This document shows positions 13,291 through 23,875 of a stretch of 64,000 bases of DNA, piece by piece. How positions within the stretch are numbered: the stretch's first letter is position 1; each line of letters begins with the position of its first letter. Origin of the DNA: Dillenia suffruticosa (lineage: Eukaryota; Streptophyta; Magnoliopsida; Dilleniales; Dilleniaceae); assembly GCA_033439265.1 (NCBI GenBank), contig JAVTVX010000010.1, forward strand, positions 18,837,056 to 18,901,055, written 5' to 3'. Position numbers and translations under genes: made by a program. The notes below the pieces were generated by a model. The model searched no databases, was not told the DNA's origin, and saw only the letters and a program-made list of their open reading frames with translations.

Positions 13291-15840
13291 TTAATTTGTT
13301 GTTGGACAATGTCTTCGATCGTGACCCTCTCGACCACAAAGTCCGCACCTCATTCGTCTCGGACATCTCCTCTTATTATGACCCTCAGCACTACAACTAC
13401 CGCATGATGTCCGTGTCGATGATTCTCGAAGATCCATCTCATTGTGATATCGAGATGATTTAGGTCTTCCTTTCTGACGTCTCAGGATATATCGGGAATT
13501 ATTGTAGGGTAAGAATCAATAGGCCATGCCGAGTGGTCTCCAATGGGGAAAAAATTACGCTCATAAACCTTAAGTTGATGTTCCCATGTATACCATTTTC
13601 CGACGATCATATGCACATCAATCATCGTCCGTGTTAATGCAGCAATTGCATGAGAGCAAGGAATTTTATAAGTTTGCCATTTCCCGCATGTGCAATGCTC
13701 TCCCCGTACATTGACAATGTGTTTATTGCCTCCCTTGTATCCATACCGTGTCTGTCTATTCCCAGTTTCGACCTCGAATATCCCATGCTCCCTACTGAAA
13801 GAAACGACGGTATGAATGTTAGCCGTATTCATCCATCTCCCTAACATGGCGAACGCATATTTAGTGTACCGCTCTCCTCTTCCAATTCCCGCATTCGCCT
13901 CTCCCAAACGAGTCTGAAAATAGTTAACGGAATTATAAAAAGTTTTAAGTACCAAAGAAGAAACCGGCAGATTCTTGCCCCCTTTAACACGGCATTAAAA
14001 CTTTCACTAATATTTGTGGTCATATATCCAAAACGAACACCACCATCATGAGAAAGAGTCCATTGTTCCAGAGGAATAGTTGCAAAATAATCAGGAGCGT
14101 CTTCTTTAATCTCCTTCATCTTCGCCATATATAAATCAAATTTCCTCCGCTGTGGTTGCAACGCGGCAATCGTAGCAACTCTTTTACAAGCTTGACTTTT
14201 TGTGGTGCGTGTTGAAGTTACTAGCGACATGGCGAATACAAAATCGCCACACAGCATTGGGAGGTGACCACCCGAAACTCTGGACGTACAACTGTTGCCC
14301 TTATCCCTTCATGTCGATCTGAAATTAAACAAATGGGACCTTCCCCTATCTCGAACAACTGACTCTCGCACACATCGCAAAAACCATGACCAAGAAGCGA
14401 GTGACTCTCCATCTACCAATCCGAATGCCAACGGGACAATATGATTCGCTCCATCCATACTGCATGCAATCAACAATTTGTGATTATATTTCCCATAAAG
14501 GTGAGTCCCATCTATACTTATCAATGGTCTACAACTCCTAAAAGCCAAGATACTCGGACCGAATGCCCAAAATAAAGCCTCAAAAACCTGTTCCCCTCTC
14601 GCATTAGGTGGACCCAACTTCCAATTTACCTGTGTCCCGGGATTTTTTTCCACTATTGCATTTAACAACTGAGGTAGTTGTTTGTAAGATTCATCCCAAT
14701 CCCCGTAAACCATCTCTATAGCTCTTCTCTTTGCTGCCCAAACCCTTCTACGAGAAACTGCATATGTCGTTCTCTCGGTCATAACAGTTCGAAGAAAAGA
14801 AACTTTCACGCTGGGATCTTCCCTCACATAATTAAGCAAATGCCTAGCCATCAAATTTGAATCCAACTGCCTATGATCCTGCGTCAACCCCAGCATTCAC
14901 ACATGTGTGGGGGTCCCTCGACCTTTGTAATCACAAATGCACCAAGTAACCGTGTTTTACAAGCACGCAACCTCCATCTACAACCTTCTTCCCTTTGCAT
15001 ACAAATTGCTGTCCAAAGTTCAGGGGTTGATTTACCAACCCGAAATTGATAGTGGTGTTCAACATGATGCATTTTAACAGCATGAATAAGCTGCTCTTTC
15101 GAATCAAATCTCATACCCTTTTTCAATTCGTCGCTGAAAACTCCAACTATCAGATGTCAATCTGTGTTCTTCCTCAAATCTCACATAACCATCACCACTC
15201 GGTGCGATCGTCATGAATGATATGGAATCCTCTACTCCACCGCCCCCATATCTCCTACCACCACCAATGTTTATAGACACTGACGAAGGCCCGACCATTA
15301 ACTGGTTTGCACCACCGCCACCACTCCCATCGCCAATTTCATCATCTTCCTCTTCATCTTCATTATATTCTTCTGCCTCTTCTTCCGTCATTTCCTCCTC
15401 ATCAACATCATTATCTACGTCTGCAAAAGCAACATCCACTCGAGATTCGATATGCGGATAATCTTCCATGTAATCACAATCTTGTACTATAGAATCTCTA
15501 CCATCATATGATTTTATGTACAACTCAATAGTCCCACCCACTCCCCTAGTTATCGCAAATTCCATCAAATTCAAAACATCGTCCTCATCACTTATCGGAA
15601 CCAATTCAAACCGTACATTACCAGCTCCCATATACGACACGGAAACCGATGAAAAATCTCTACATGTTGTCTCAACAGATTTATTCGAACACCCTTGCAA
15701 TACTACTTTCAGCAACTCAGTAAAATTACAATTTCTCGTACCCTAATCAACTTTGTTGGACCACGGTCATAACGGACTCCATCGTCTCCCGTCACAATTT
15801 CACCATTGCTATAACATAACAGACTTACCATATCCGCCAT
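13291..15840 (-). pseudogene. MULE transposase (mudrA-type), multiply frameshifted
   Basis: Reads from ATG at 15840 to a stop at 13291-13293. Order of parts: an N-terminal PB1-like region (MADMVSLLCYSNGEIV), an acidic Asp/Glu and Gly stretch, a MuDR DNA-binding region (KKGMRFDSKEQLIHAVKMHH), the MULE catalytic core with ISIDGTHLYGKY and ICLISDRHEGI holding two expected acidic residues, NISESFNAVLKGAR, a SWIM zinc finger (CTCGKW..PCSHA), and two CCHC zinc knuckles (CGSCSAEGHNKRRC and CGLCGREGHDRRHC). At least six single-base shifts are needed to join these, near 15745, 15135, 14890, 14370, 14270 and 14180, so the protein is not made in one piece. Apart from one doubtful 1-bp event each, the shifts look like random decay and not introns. 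Confidence 0.9.
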
Positions 15841-15939
15841 TATTCTATAAATATAAAAAAAATAAATTATACATTTTATAAATATTAAACAAACATACAA
15901 AAAAATTCAACAATTTAAATTTAAAATTTAAATTTTATA

Positions 15940-17110
15940 AACTTTTATACTATTTTTAAAGTATTAATTTATAATCTTTTAAAATATTTAAAAAGTATTT
16001 TCAAATATTTAATTTCTAAATTTAATTCATAATTTATAAATATTTATTTTATAATATTTTATAAGTATTAATATAATCATTTATATTAAAACTTTTTATT
16101 TTATTTTATAATATTTTAATATAAGTAAAGTCATTACAAATAATTTAAATTACAAATTTTATATAGATTAATATAGTCATTAATTACAATATGGTCACTT
16201 AAAAATATTTAAATGTAGTCATTTATTTTAAATTTTAAAATTTATAATATTTTATAATATTTTGAAAGTATTTTTAAAATATTAATTTATAATTTTTAAA
16301 ATATTTAAAAGTATTTTCAAATATTTAATTTACCTCATTGTAATTTTTAACTTGTAAATATATATTTTATAATATTTTCTAAGTATTATTATAGGCATTT
16401 ATATTAAAATTTTTAAATTTATTGTATAATATTTTAATATTAATATAGTCATTTCAAATAATTTAAACTACAAATTTTATAATAATTATTAGTTTAATAT
16501 AACTATTACTATTTTTTATTTAAAAATACCAATAAAAATATAATTACTACTAAATTATTATATTAACTTACTACTAACAAAATTTTAATCTTCATTAAAT
16601 TTAAATTTAATCTAAAACCCTAAACTCACTTTATATTTATAATACTAATTTTAATAATGGAATGATAAAAATAAATTTTCAATTTCATACAAATACTAAT
16701 TTTAATAATTTTAATATTTTGATTTAAATTACTAAATATTAACTAAAATCATTTATTAAATAATTTTGAAATAAAAATTTTAAATTATTAAAAAAAATTG
16801 ATACATATTTTTAATTTTTACTAATACTTTTATATTAAACTAAAAATATTAATATATTGTACCATTTACACGTTAATACATTTTAATTTTAAATATAATC
16901 GTTTAATTTAAAATATTTTAATGTAAATTTTTTAAACATCAACATTAATATTTATAAGTATTATTTTATAAGTATTATTATAATCATTTATATTAAAATT
17001 TTTTAATTTAATCATAAATCATTTAATATAATTATAGTCATTTTAAATAATTTCAACTATAATTTTTATAATAGTTAATAGTTTAATATAACTATTACTA
17101 TTTCATATTA
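15940..17110. repeat. Three diverged copies of an AT-rich repeat inside the MULE
   Basis: A segment of roughly 200-280 bp recurs at about 15940-16170, 16250-16520 and 16950-17110, recognisable by the same order of short words (AAAGTATTTTCAAATATTTAATTT, TATTTTATAAGTATTA, CATTTATATTAAAA, AATAATTTAAACTACAAATTT in variants). It fills the space between the transposase start and the right end. Base composition is over 85% A+T by eye. Function unknown. Confidence 0.6.
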
Positions 17111-17610
17111 ATTTATATTAACTGCATATTTAATATTTATTAAATTAATTAATCTCACTAAAACCTAATTAAAAACGTCATTAATTAAAAATTAACATTA
17201 AATGTCATACAAATCTACTGAGTTTAAAATATCAATTGCATTCACAAATACACATTCCTATAAAATTATGCATCTAAAATAATTTAAATTGAGATAGGAA
17301 AAATTTTATACCTTTGAAATTTTTGGACAAAGTCTAATCTTGAATGCTCCAATAATTTCAGCAATTTCAGCAGCTTTTTTTTCCTCTAAATTGATAGATC
17401 CAGAAAAATTCGGCACCCTTCGGTTCTTCGTCTGCAGAAGGGGAGAGGCGTGAGAGAAGATGAGAGGAGAGGAGAGGAGAGGAGGAGAGGAGGAGAGGAA
17501 AGCGGAGACTTCGAATGCAAAATGGGAGAAGAAGTGAAGCCGAGAGAAGAATGCGGATGCCGAGTGAAGAATGCGGTGCCACGTGTCGCGGCCTGACTGG
17601 AAGGCCAGGC

Positions 17611-17730
17611 TTTCCGCGTTGGGAAAACGCGGAATGCGCAGGCTTTCCGCGTGTTCGAAACGCGGAAAGCTGAGCTTTCCGCGTTTTCAAAACGCGGAAA
17701 GAGCTTTCCGCGTTTCGAACACGCGGAAAG
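17611..17730. repeat. Right subterminal palindrome array (four units)
   Basis: Four self-complementary units (about 17611-17633, 17643-17668, 17675-17700, 17703-17730) built on TTTCCGCG..CGCGGAAA with variable centres (TTGGGAAAA, TGTTCGAAA, TTTTCAAAA, TTTCGAACA). The third matches the left-end unit. The copy count and centre differ between ends, so the array evolves separately from the terminal repeat. Confidence 0.85.
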
Positions 17731-17759
17731 CCTGACACGCGCGGAACCCTCACCGGGAT

Positions 17760-17908
17760 GCAACACGTGGCTTTGTCGCGGGTTCAACCCGCGACAAATA
17801 CGGTCGCGGGTTGAACCCGCGACAAATATGGGTCATTTGGGGAAATTATTTCCCCCTTGGGTTTTTTAAAAATTTTTTTTTTAAATAAGTTATTTTGGTA
17901 CATTTCTC
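17760..17908 (-). repeat. Right terminal inverted repeat of the MULE
   Basis: Inverted copy of 9905-10050, ending GGTACATTTCTC and abutting the target duplication at 17909-17917. It contains two good copies of the GGGTTGAACCC palindrome (about 17776-17794 and 17803-17822). Confidence 0.9.
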
Positions 17909-17917
17909 GAGATATTA

Positions 17918-18952
17918 ATTAGAATTTATATATTTAAAAAATGTGTAATAAAGAAATATATTATACCTGTATGAAATTGAATCTGGATTTGGGCATTTGG
18001 GTGGAGAGCTATATAGCCTGTAGCCCAAGGGTACTCGATCCTTATATTTGTGGTTATGATTTCTGGCCACTTGGTTGTCCCAAATTAGTCTTCTTTCCTT
18101 AAATGAGTCGTTGAAAGTCTGATAGCCGCCCCCCCTTCTTTACTTAAATGAGTCGTTGAAAGTCCATAGCCGCCCGCCCCCCCCCCCCCCATTTGATATG
18201 GATCCTCTTCCAACGAAAAGGTAATCAAGCAGACGACCTACTCTACGGTCTTCCACTGCCCCACCAACATCCAACTCCACCCGGGGGACTGTTTGTTCCC
18301 CCCAAAATATATATAGAGAATTGTATAGTTTCCTATTTTTAAAATTAAAATTTCCAATAAATTTGTTATTAGATAAAAACCAGTTTTGTTTGAAAACTAA
18401 GAACCAACACCCCAAAAAAAAGTGAATAATCACTTCTTATGCATGCATCCAAACACTTCCCGAATATATTATCCACCAAAGAGAGATGCTGAATTTCGGT
18501 AATGCCTTAGAATTTTACCGGTCTTTGATCAAAAGGTGCTCGCGCGCGCAACTCTCTCTCTCTTTTTGGGTCTCAAATTACATCACCCTATACATCAGCA
18601 TCTGTTTAGACACAATTTTGTCATTAATCAAAGTATCAAAGAAACGAAAATTTACAATGCAAGAACTCTCATTCGAATGAGACGGGGTAAAAAAATCCAA
18701 AAACACGGGAATACAGGTCTATCAAACAAGTGAAACGGTCTAGTGGGTAAACCAAATCCCCTTTAGGGTCTCGACTGCCCCTCACAAATTGATTTTCCTA
18801 TTGACTAGCTAATCCGCCAACAATGTTTGTCAATATCTTGTTTCCCTCTTCAGGTCTGTCTATATATAATAGCAACCAATACTCTGGTTTGCTAAGTTAC
18901 CACAAGTTCAAGTTCCCCCACCCCCTCGGCGGAAACTTTTAAAGTGTAGGGG
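17918..18952. other. Laccase upstream region
   Basis: Intergenic DNA between the MULE and the laccase start. A segment of about 47 bp containing TTAAATGAGTCGTTGAAAGTC is repeated in tandem around 18095-18175, followed by a C-run at 18174-18190. A TATA box, TATATATAA, lies at 18861-18869, about 85 bp before the ATG. No gene is seen. Confidence 0.6.
18861..18869 (+). promoter_or_regulatory. Putative TATA box of the laccase
   Basis: TATATAT(A)A about 85 bp upstream of the ATG at 18953, in an otherwise mixed-composition stretch. Position fits a 5' UTR of about 50-60 nt. Confidence 0.5.
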
Positions 18953-21473
18953 ATGGATACTTACAACTACACAGACAGGCTAGGATGGATCTTCCTCTGC
19001 ATTTCTGTATTCTTGGCTTTCATAGTGTGCTCAGCTGATGCAGAAACCCAATACCATGATTTCATTGTATGGCTTTCTTGTATGCTTGTTCTCTCCTGTT
19101 TTACTCTCAATATAATCCTCTTACTAACCTGGGTCTTTTCAATCCTCCCACAGATTCAATCAAAACCAGTGAAGAGGCTGTGCAGAACCCATAACATAAT
19201 CACAGTTAATGGTCAATTCCCAGGACCAACTTTGGAAGTACACAATGGAGATACTCTTGTGATCAAAGTCCAAAACAATGCTCGCTACAACATCACCTTG
19301 CATTGGTAAATTATAACTTAGATATGATTATTCACATCAAAATAGGATATAAATCGACCAATTTACCTCTTAAATCAGTAAATCTAAGAACATATCTCGT
19401 AAGGGAAAAGGGGCCCACATGGCGCATAATTCAAGCATCTAACACATGCATTTAAACAACTGCATATATGGGCAAGGCAAGCATCCCGTCCACCCATTTT
19501 CTCAAATTTTCTTTTTGATTATCAGGCATGGAATCCGTCAGATGCGTACACCATGGGCAGATGGACCTGAATATGTGACACAATGCCCAATCCAACCAGG
19601 AGGAAGTTACACCTATCGATTCACGATCCAAGATCAAGAGGGCACATTGTGGTGGCATGCTCATAGCTCGTGGCTTAGAGCTACCGTTTATGGGGCTCTC
19701 ATCATCCATCCTAAATCAGGCTTTCCATACCCTTTCACCAAGCCCAAGCGTGAAATTGCCATCCTTCTAGGTAAATTCAAGAAATGACCAGTTTTCACCT
19801 TCAACATCCAGACCAGAGTCAAAAGTAGAGCTAAGCTCACCATGTTTTGATTAAACTTAATAGATTTGGTGAGAACAAAAATCGCTGCATCATTAAGCTC
19901 AGACTAGCAACAAACCCGATAACTGAAAGAAGCAATAATGCCGTTAAACTGAAATTCTATTTGACCATAATCAGGGGAATGGTGGGATCGCAACCCCATT
20001 GATGTCCTAAGACAGGCAACGATCACAGGAGCAGCTCCAAACGTATCTGATGCCTTTACAATAAATGGACAACCAGGCGATCTTTACAGATGCTCTAGAA
20101 AAGGTTTGCCTATTCAATGCTCTTAAGATCAAGTAACATCACCATCATCTCAAATTTTAAACTAACTGCAATGCAGATACCACAAGAATTCTGGTACTTT
20201 CTGGAGAGAGAGTTTTGCTTCGTGTCATCAACGCTGCACTCAATCAACCACTTTTCTTCACAGTAGCCAACCACAAGCTAACCGTTGTCGGTGCCGATGC
20301 AGCTTACACAAAACCTTTCACAACAAAAATTCTAATGCTGGGACCTGGTCAGACAACTAATGTGCTCCTCACTGCTGACCAGCCCCCAGCTGAATATTAC
20401 ATGGCAGCACGTGCATATGCAAGTGCACAGGGTGCACCATTTGACAATACCACTACTACTGCTATTATCCAATACAAGCGTGCCCCTCATAATACCAAAA
20501 AAGGGACTTCTTCAGCACCCATCTTGCCGCAACTACCCGCTTACAATGACACTACCACCGCAACTGCATTCACCAGCAGGTTCAAGAGTCCTTCCAAAGT
20601 TAAAGTCCCTACTCAAATTGATGAAAATCTATTTTTCACTATTGGTTTAGGACTTTTCAACTGCTCACGCCCCAGTCCAAGGTGCCAAGGTCCAAATGGA
20701 ACACGCTTCACAGCAAGCATGAACAATGTATCTTTAGTTTTGCCATCAAACAACTCCATTTTGCAAGCATACTACCAACGCACACCAGGTGTCTACACCA
20801 CAGACTTTCCACCTGTTCCCCCAGTGCAGTTTGATTACACAGGCAACGTGAGCAGGGCACTATGGCAACCCATCCAAGGAACCAAGCTCTACAAACTTAA
20901 GTATGGTTCCAGGGTGCAAGTTGTCTTACAAGGAACAAACATTTTCGCTGCAGAGGACCACCCAATGCATCTTCATGGTTATCATTTTTACGTAGTAGCA
21001 CAAGGTTTTGGAAACTTTGATCCCAGAAAAGATAGAGCCAAGTTTAACCTCATTGACCCACCTCTAAGGAATACTATCGATGTACCAGTTGGTGGATGGT
21101 CAGTAATCCGCTTTGTGGCCGATAACCCAGGTAACCATATTATTGCATGAATGTGTCTCTATATGTGCATATACAGAAAATATAAGCATTTACCAGTCAC
21201 AATTACATAAACACATAGAAACACAAACACAAAATACAAAGAATAGAAACACAAGTGTACGCCAGCTTGACTTTTCAAGCATCATAAGTCCATCGATTGT
21301 TATGATATATGATGAATCAACTAATCACAATGGTTGTAACAGGAGTTTGGCTGATGCACTGTCATTTGGATGTCCATATAACCTGGGGTTTGGCCATGGT
21401 TTTCCTAGTTGAGAATGGAGTTGGCGAATCAGAATCCATAGAGACCCCTCCAGCAGATTTGCCTATGTGTTAA
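18953..21473 (+). CDS. Laccase (multicopper oxidase), LAC3/5/12/13-like
   Basis: Secreted blue copper oxidase that oxidises monolignols and other phenols in the cell wall with reduction of oxygen to water. Six exons: 18953-19066, 19154-19305, 19526-19770, 19975-20103, 20177-21130, 21343-21473; all phases agree and give 574 residues, the usual laccase length. Residues 1-31 form a signal peptide ending near VCSADA. The four copper-binding His motifs are present: HWHG (across the exon 2/3 junction), [17 protein letters not shown], and [12 protein letters not shown] with Leu in the axial position. Many NxS/T sites are visible, as expected for a glycosylated wall enzyme. The six-exon layout with one large fifth exon is typical. 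Assignment to the LAC3 group rests on recalled gene neighbourhood and overall similarity, so no symbol is given. Confidence 0.95.
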
Positions 21474-22095
21474 GAATGTCAACAGAATAAATTAAAGCCT
21501 GAACTATTATTCCAAGCAACAGGGTCATGCATCTTGAATCCTTCTATTTTGTTCATTTCACACCTAGTTTTTAGTTCCTTTCTACTAGCAAGTCCGGCTT
21601 GGGCATTAGAATAAAAATGTACAACTGTTCCCCAATTGTCTACCTTATAACACAGCAAAGAGAGACAAATTTCAGATATGCAATATTTACTCCTCTAGTA
21701 CATGACAAATTTCTAAGGACAAAGATCCAACCCCTGGAGTTTCTGGTTTCCTTTTTTGTAACCCAGTGAGCAAGAAAAATTTATGTACTACTGCGAGAGA
21801 GGTGCAAGCACATCATACATATAAACATGCATGCCTACAACCCGAAGATCGCAATTCCTTTCAAAAGAAATGTTATATCAGGAGATTGGCAGACTGATTG
21901 GGTAGCACCGAAAATGTGAATGCTTCCTTGTTAACAATAATATTTATCCAGAGTTCTACACAAGTGACATATAGACATACACATTTAAGCAACAACAGCC
22001 AAGTAATAACTATATGGAGGTTTAAAAAGGCATCGGGACTATAAATCTGAATCCTCGGATACAAAGCTCAGGACAGGTAGATGCCTCTCACCTGA
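21474..22095. other. Convergent spacer between laccase and SWC6-like gene
   Basis: Presumed 3' UTRs of two convergent genes. No further coding or structural signal was recognised. Confidence 0.5.
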
Positions 22096-22826
22096 TCAAG
22101 CAACAAATTTCAGACACCGAGTCTCGTTGTGTATAGTTTGGCAACGGCATGAACAGAATCGTATCCCACACCTTACACAAGTATAATTTGCAGTAAAACC
22201 GCAAACTAAGCAAAGATGGTGACGAGAGGTAGCACTTGGAGGTCCCACTGCTGTCCTCAAATACGAAGGAACATGAGGAGGCAGTGATTCAAGATTTGCC
22301 TGTTTCTATGAGATTGAAGATAAGGACAATCAGCGAATACCTATATTGTTACTGCAATTTAAAAGAACACAATTGACTTTCTTGTTTACCTCATGTAAGA
22401 GCTCAAGGAATGTTATTGAAGCTTTCCTAGCATTCTCGAATGCATTCACAATTGACTAATATCATCACCGAGACGAACAACACTGTAAAACGGGAAAAAT
22501 TATTTAAGCAAAATAACGATTTAGACCTAGATCAACATCATCATCATCAAGAGAAGCATCATCATCGTCATGAATCTCGATTGTTTCCACTCCTGCATTG
22601 TCATTTTCCAAAGCTTCAAGACGAGCAAGGGCTGCCTATAAAAACAAAAGTGATGATTAGAATAGAAATCGGGACTGAAACCCACATACTAAAATTGGTT
22701 GAGAGCAACTTGTTATGGGGGAAAAATGAGAGACTTGAGTTCGATTGTCAGCGCTTGCAAGGACAGCAACCATTTTTGCGGCAACCGTCACATGCGCCGC
22801 TGTGAATTATTGATATCATCATCCAT
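22096..22826 (-). pseudogene. SWC6-like HIT zinc-finger gene, degenerate copy
   Basis: SWC6 is a subunit of the SWR1 complex, which deposits histone H2A.Z. Blocks in order: ATG at 22826 with MDDDINNSQRRM, then a frame break and VAAKMVAVLASADNRTQ; AALARLEALENDNAGVE with an acidic HDDDDASLDDDD run (about 22640-22530); NAFENARKASITFLELLHE (22455-22390); and the C-terminal exon 22299-22096 with QANLESLPPHVPSYLRTAVG and the HIT finger CLVCGFTANYTCVRCG.RFCSCRCQTIHNETRC ending KFVA. Compared with the recalled plant protein, the basic segment after the N-terminus and the Lys/Arg-rich piece before the third block are missing, and the second block ends in a phase that does not join the third. Introns are retained, so this is not a retrocopy. 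The intact zinc finger means a shortened product cannot be excluded. Confidence 0.75.
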
Positions 22827-23261
22827 TGCTGCCCACATAGAAATTCAAATTAATTTCCAAAAAATGGAAAAAACAACAGGAATCCTTGTCCCAAAATAAT
22901 GATCGACGAGAGAAAACAATGTCAGATGTGCACACGTCAACCACATGAATTTGGGACCGAACTTTTTGCAACATGTTTTTTCTTTTTCCTATCCTAGGTT
23001 ATTTCCCAGTTCTTTACAAATTTGATTGATGCTATCAAAGATGAATTAGATATTGAAGATGAGGGGTACCGGATCATTGACTAGGACCCAAACAATTTGA
23101 CGACTTGAAACCAAATGAAATCCTGAGAGTTGAGTAAAAAGCACTTTGGAGCTGTGAGTTTCAAATCCTAGACTTAAAACACAAGATTGGAATTCCCATT
23201 TTTTTTCTAGAAATGGAGAACCATGACAACTAGGGTTTCAGAATTTATAAATCCTATACAG

Positions 23262-23307
<46 letters not shown>

Positions 23308-23875
23308 AATGAGGCGGTGACGGAACAGAACAGAATTGAAGAAATGAGCTAATGGACAGCCATAAAAACAAAGCCCACACTAAATGGACCAATACATGTT
23401 AATATTGAGCCTTACTTGTGGGATTTGTAACGGGCGGGCTTTGAGCCTTACTTGTGGAACGGGCATAGAGAATACATGTGTCCCATGAGTTTCTCAATAA
23501 ACGCCTAAAAGTGGTATTTGAAATTTTAGTGTGTACATATAAAAATAAAAAAACTAATAATAATAATAATAATAATAATAATAGAATGTTTTGTAACTGA
23601 AGCTTTGTATTCATCATTCATCAACTGATAGTTAAGAGTTGTTGAAAAAGCCGAACATTCATAAAGCCAAGAAAAAAAAAAAAGATGATTGATGAAACAG
23701 GAAGCGTACAATGAATTACAGAGGGCAGGGGAGTTGCCTCTTTCAAGCTAAAACAATGCAACGCAAGGCTATACATACATCTATCTACATTTGCTGAAAC
23801 AAATGGCAAAATCTTCACCCCACTATATGTAAACCTACAAATGCTGCGCTAACTAGCTTGTGGAAACGAAATGTT
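22827..23875. other. Spacer with SSRs and a possible exon fragment
   Basis: Upstream DNA of the SWC6-like gene and 3' flank of the CHX gene. It holds a GA repeat at about 23271-23304 and a TAA repeat at about 23553-23582. At 22999-23085 (+) an open stretch reads VISQFFTNLIDAIKDELDIEDEGYRIID, flanked on the left by TAG; it looks coding but no parent gene was identified. Confidence 0.5.

Larger units (their letters stand above)
9905..17908. mobile_element. Mutator-like element (MULE) with PMD gene, 8.0 kb
   Basis: A complete class II element inserted between NAA25 and the laccase. Both ends carry the same sequence in opposite orientation, beginning GAG..ATGTACCAAAAT, and are flanked by an exact 9-bp direct repeat, GAGATATTA, at 9896-9904 and 17909-17917. 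A 9-bp duplication with long terminal inverted repeats is the hallmark of the Mutator superfamily. Inside, on the minus strand, are a decayed mudrA-type transposase (13291-15840) and a plant-mobile-domain gene (11138-13062). The ends also carry CG-rich palindrome arrays. The duplication is perfect although the transposase has many frameshifts, which suggests insertion by transposase supplied in trans or rapid later decay. Confidence 0.93.

Noticed and set aside
15213..15492. Plus-strand Ser/Pro-rich and His-rich frames
   Set aside because: Antisense shadows of the acidic and Gly-rich linker of the transposase.
17367..17869. Open frames of about 130 residues at the right MULE end
   Set aside because: Same cause as at the left end: palindrome arrays plus a GGAGA-rich stretch; translations repeat FENAES-like words.
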